Shown: one piece after another, positions 51,540 through 51,681 of the stretch
Layout of the letters: the number at the start of each line of letters is the position of its first letter
Position numbering within the stretch: position 1 is the stretch's first letter
NCBI RefSeq assembly: GCF_001456955.1
Contig: NZ_KQ758472.1
Coordinates: forward strand, 80,331-132,011
Direction: 5' to 3'
DNA: 51,681 nucleotides
Source: Microbacterium enclense
GTDB taxonomy: Bacteria; Actinomycetota; Actinomycetes; Actinomycetales; Microbacteriaceae
Translations under genes and position numbers: made by a program
Notes under the pieces: model-generated
Told to the model about the DNA's origin: nothing
What the model saw: only the letters and a program-made list of their open reading frames with translations
Database searches by the model: none

Positions 51540-51681
51540 TGGAGCCACGCGAGGGGGAAGCCACGCGAGGGGGAAGTCACGCGAGGGCGAAACCTTGCGA
51601 GAGCGAAGTTACGCGAGAGCGAAGCCACGCGAGAGCGAAGCCACGCGAGAGGGAAGCCACGCGAGAGGGAAGCCACGCGAG
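51540..51681. repeat. 16-bp tandem minisatellite, truncated by the window end
   Basis: Nine units of about GAAGCCACGCGAGAGC, starting at 51540 with a 16-bp step; the last is cut by the window end. Later units are nearly identical, earlier ones more diverged. Open frames across it are artefacts of the repeat. Confidence 0.9.

Noticed and set aside
51458..51676. 72-aa minus-strand ORF in the tandem array
   Set aside because: Its repeated Arg/Ser/Leu pattern is a by-product of the 16-bp DNA repeat.
51540..51681. CRISPR array
   Set aside because: The 16-bp units are contiguous without spacers, and there are no cas genes.

Overview
The window is GC-rich (about 70%) actinobacterial chromosome. 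Family-level content points to Microbacteriaceae, most like Microbacterium: class Ib nrdHIEF, two Lsr2 paralogues, a HAIR-controlled Clp ATPase, EI24, FUSC, DUF3817 and DUF445 proteins, and many start codons placed 6-7 nt after a -10 hexamer, as in leaderless transcripts. This assignment is inference; there is no rRNA or other taxonomic marker here. I see no IS element, prophage, CRISPR array or toxin-antitoxin pair. 

Layout. 0-12.2 kb: a Clp AAA+ ATPase on the minus strand, small and multi-pass membrane proteins, a RsmC/RlmG-like rRNA methyltransferase, a secreted protein, a FUSC transporter, and a ribokinase-nucleoside hydrolase pair. 12.2-17.8 kb: a lipoprotein, a decayed aminoglycoside-phosphotransferase-like pseudogene, then nrdF and the compact nrdH-nrdI-nrdE series, preceded by a candidate NrdR site and three DnaA-box-like sequences. 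17.8-27.2 kb: MFS transporter, alpha/beta hydrolase, acyl-CoA dehydrogenase-DUF445 pair, a cyclotransferase-arginase-SixA series with ATGA overlaps, an acyltransferase and a DUF218-like protein. 27.1-32.6 kb: histidine utilisation genes hutH-hutU-hutI on the minus strand, with a divergent IclR regulator. 32.7-39.2 kb: a LacI regulator divergent from an ABC sugar importer (binding protein and two permeases, no ATPase) and a glycogen-debranching-type glucosidase. 39.5-43 kb: YbaK-type deacylase, Leu/Phe/Val-type dehydrogenase, and an acetolactate decarboxylase between two lsr2 genes. 43.1-51.7 kb: an amino-acid permease, a MacA-like adaptor with MacB-like ATPase and permease, a second ABC exporter, a VOC protein, tRNA-Ala(CGC), and a 16-bp tandem array that runs off the end. 

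How genes work together. HutH and HutU turn histidine into imidazolonepropionate, and HutI opens it to formiminoglutamate; the arginase-family gene at 23.8 kb is a possible HutG. The LacI cluster imports a glucan or oligosaccharide and probably hydrolyses it inside the cell, borrowing an ATPase encoded elsewhere. NrdHIEF makes deoxyribonucleotides. 

The most unusual content is repetitive. There is a 69-bp nested palindrome in five full copies at three loci; a family of 70-85-bp elements bounded by CTCCGGAG; three 30-bp repeats inserted in frame in hutU; a 72-bp repeat giving ribokinase a Pro/Ala-rich tail; several intergenic minisatellites; and strong over-representation of the word GGATGCC/GGCATCC, which seems absent from the nrd genes.
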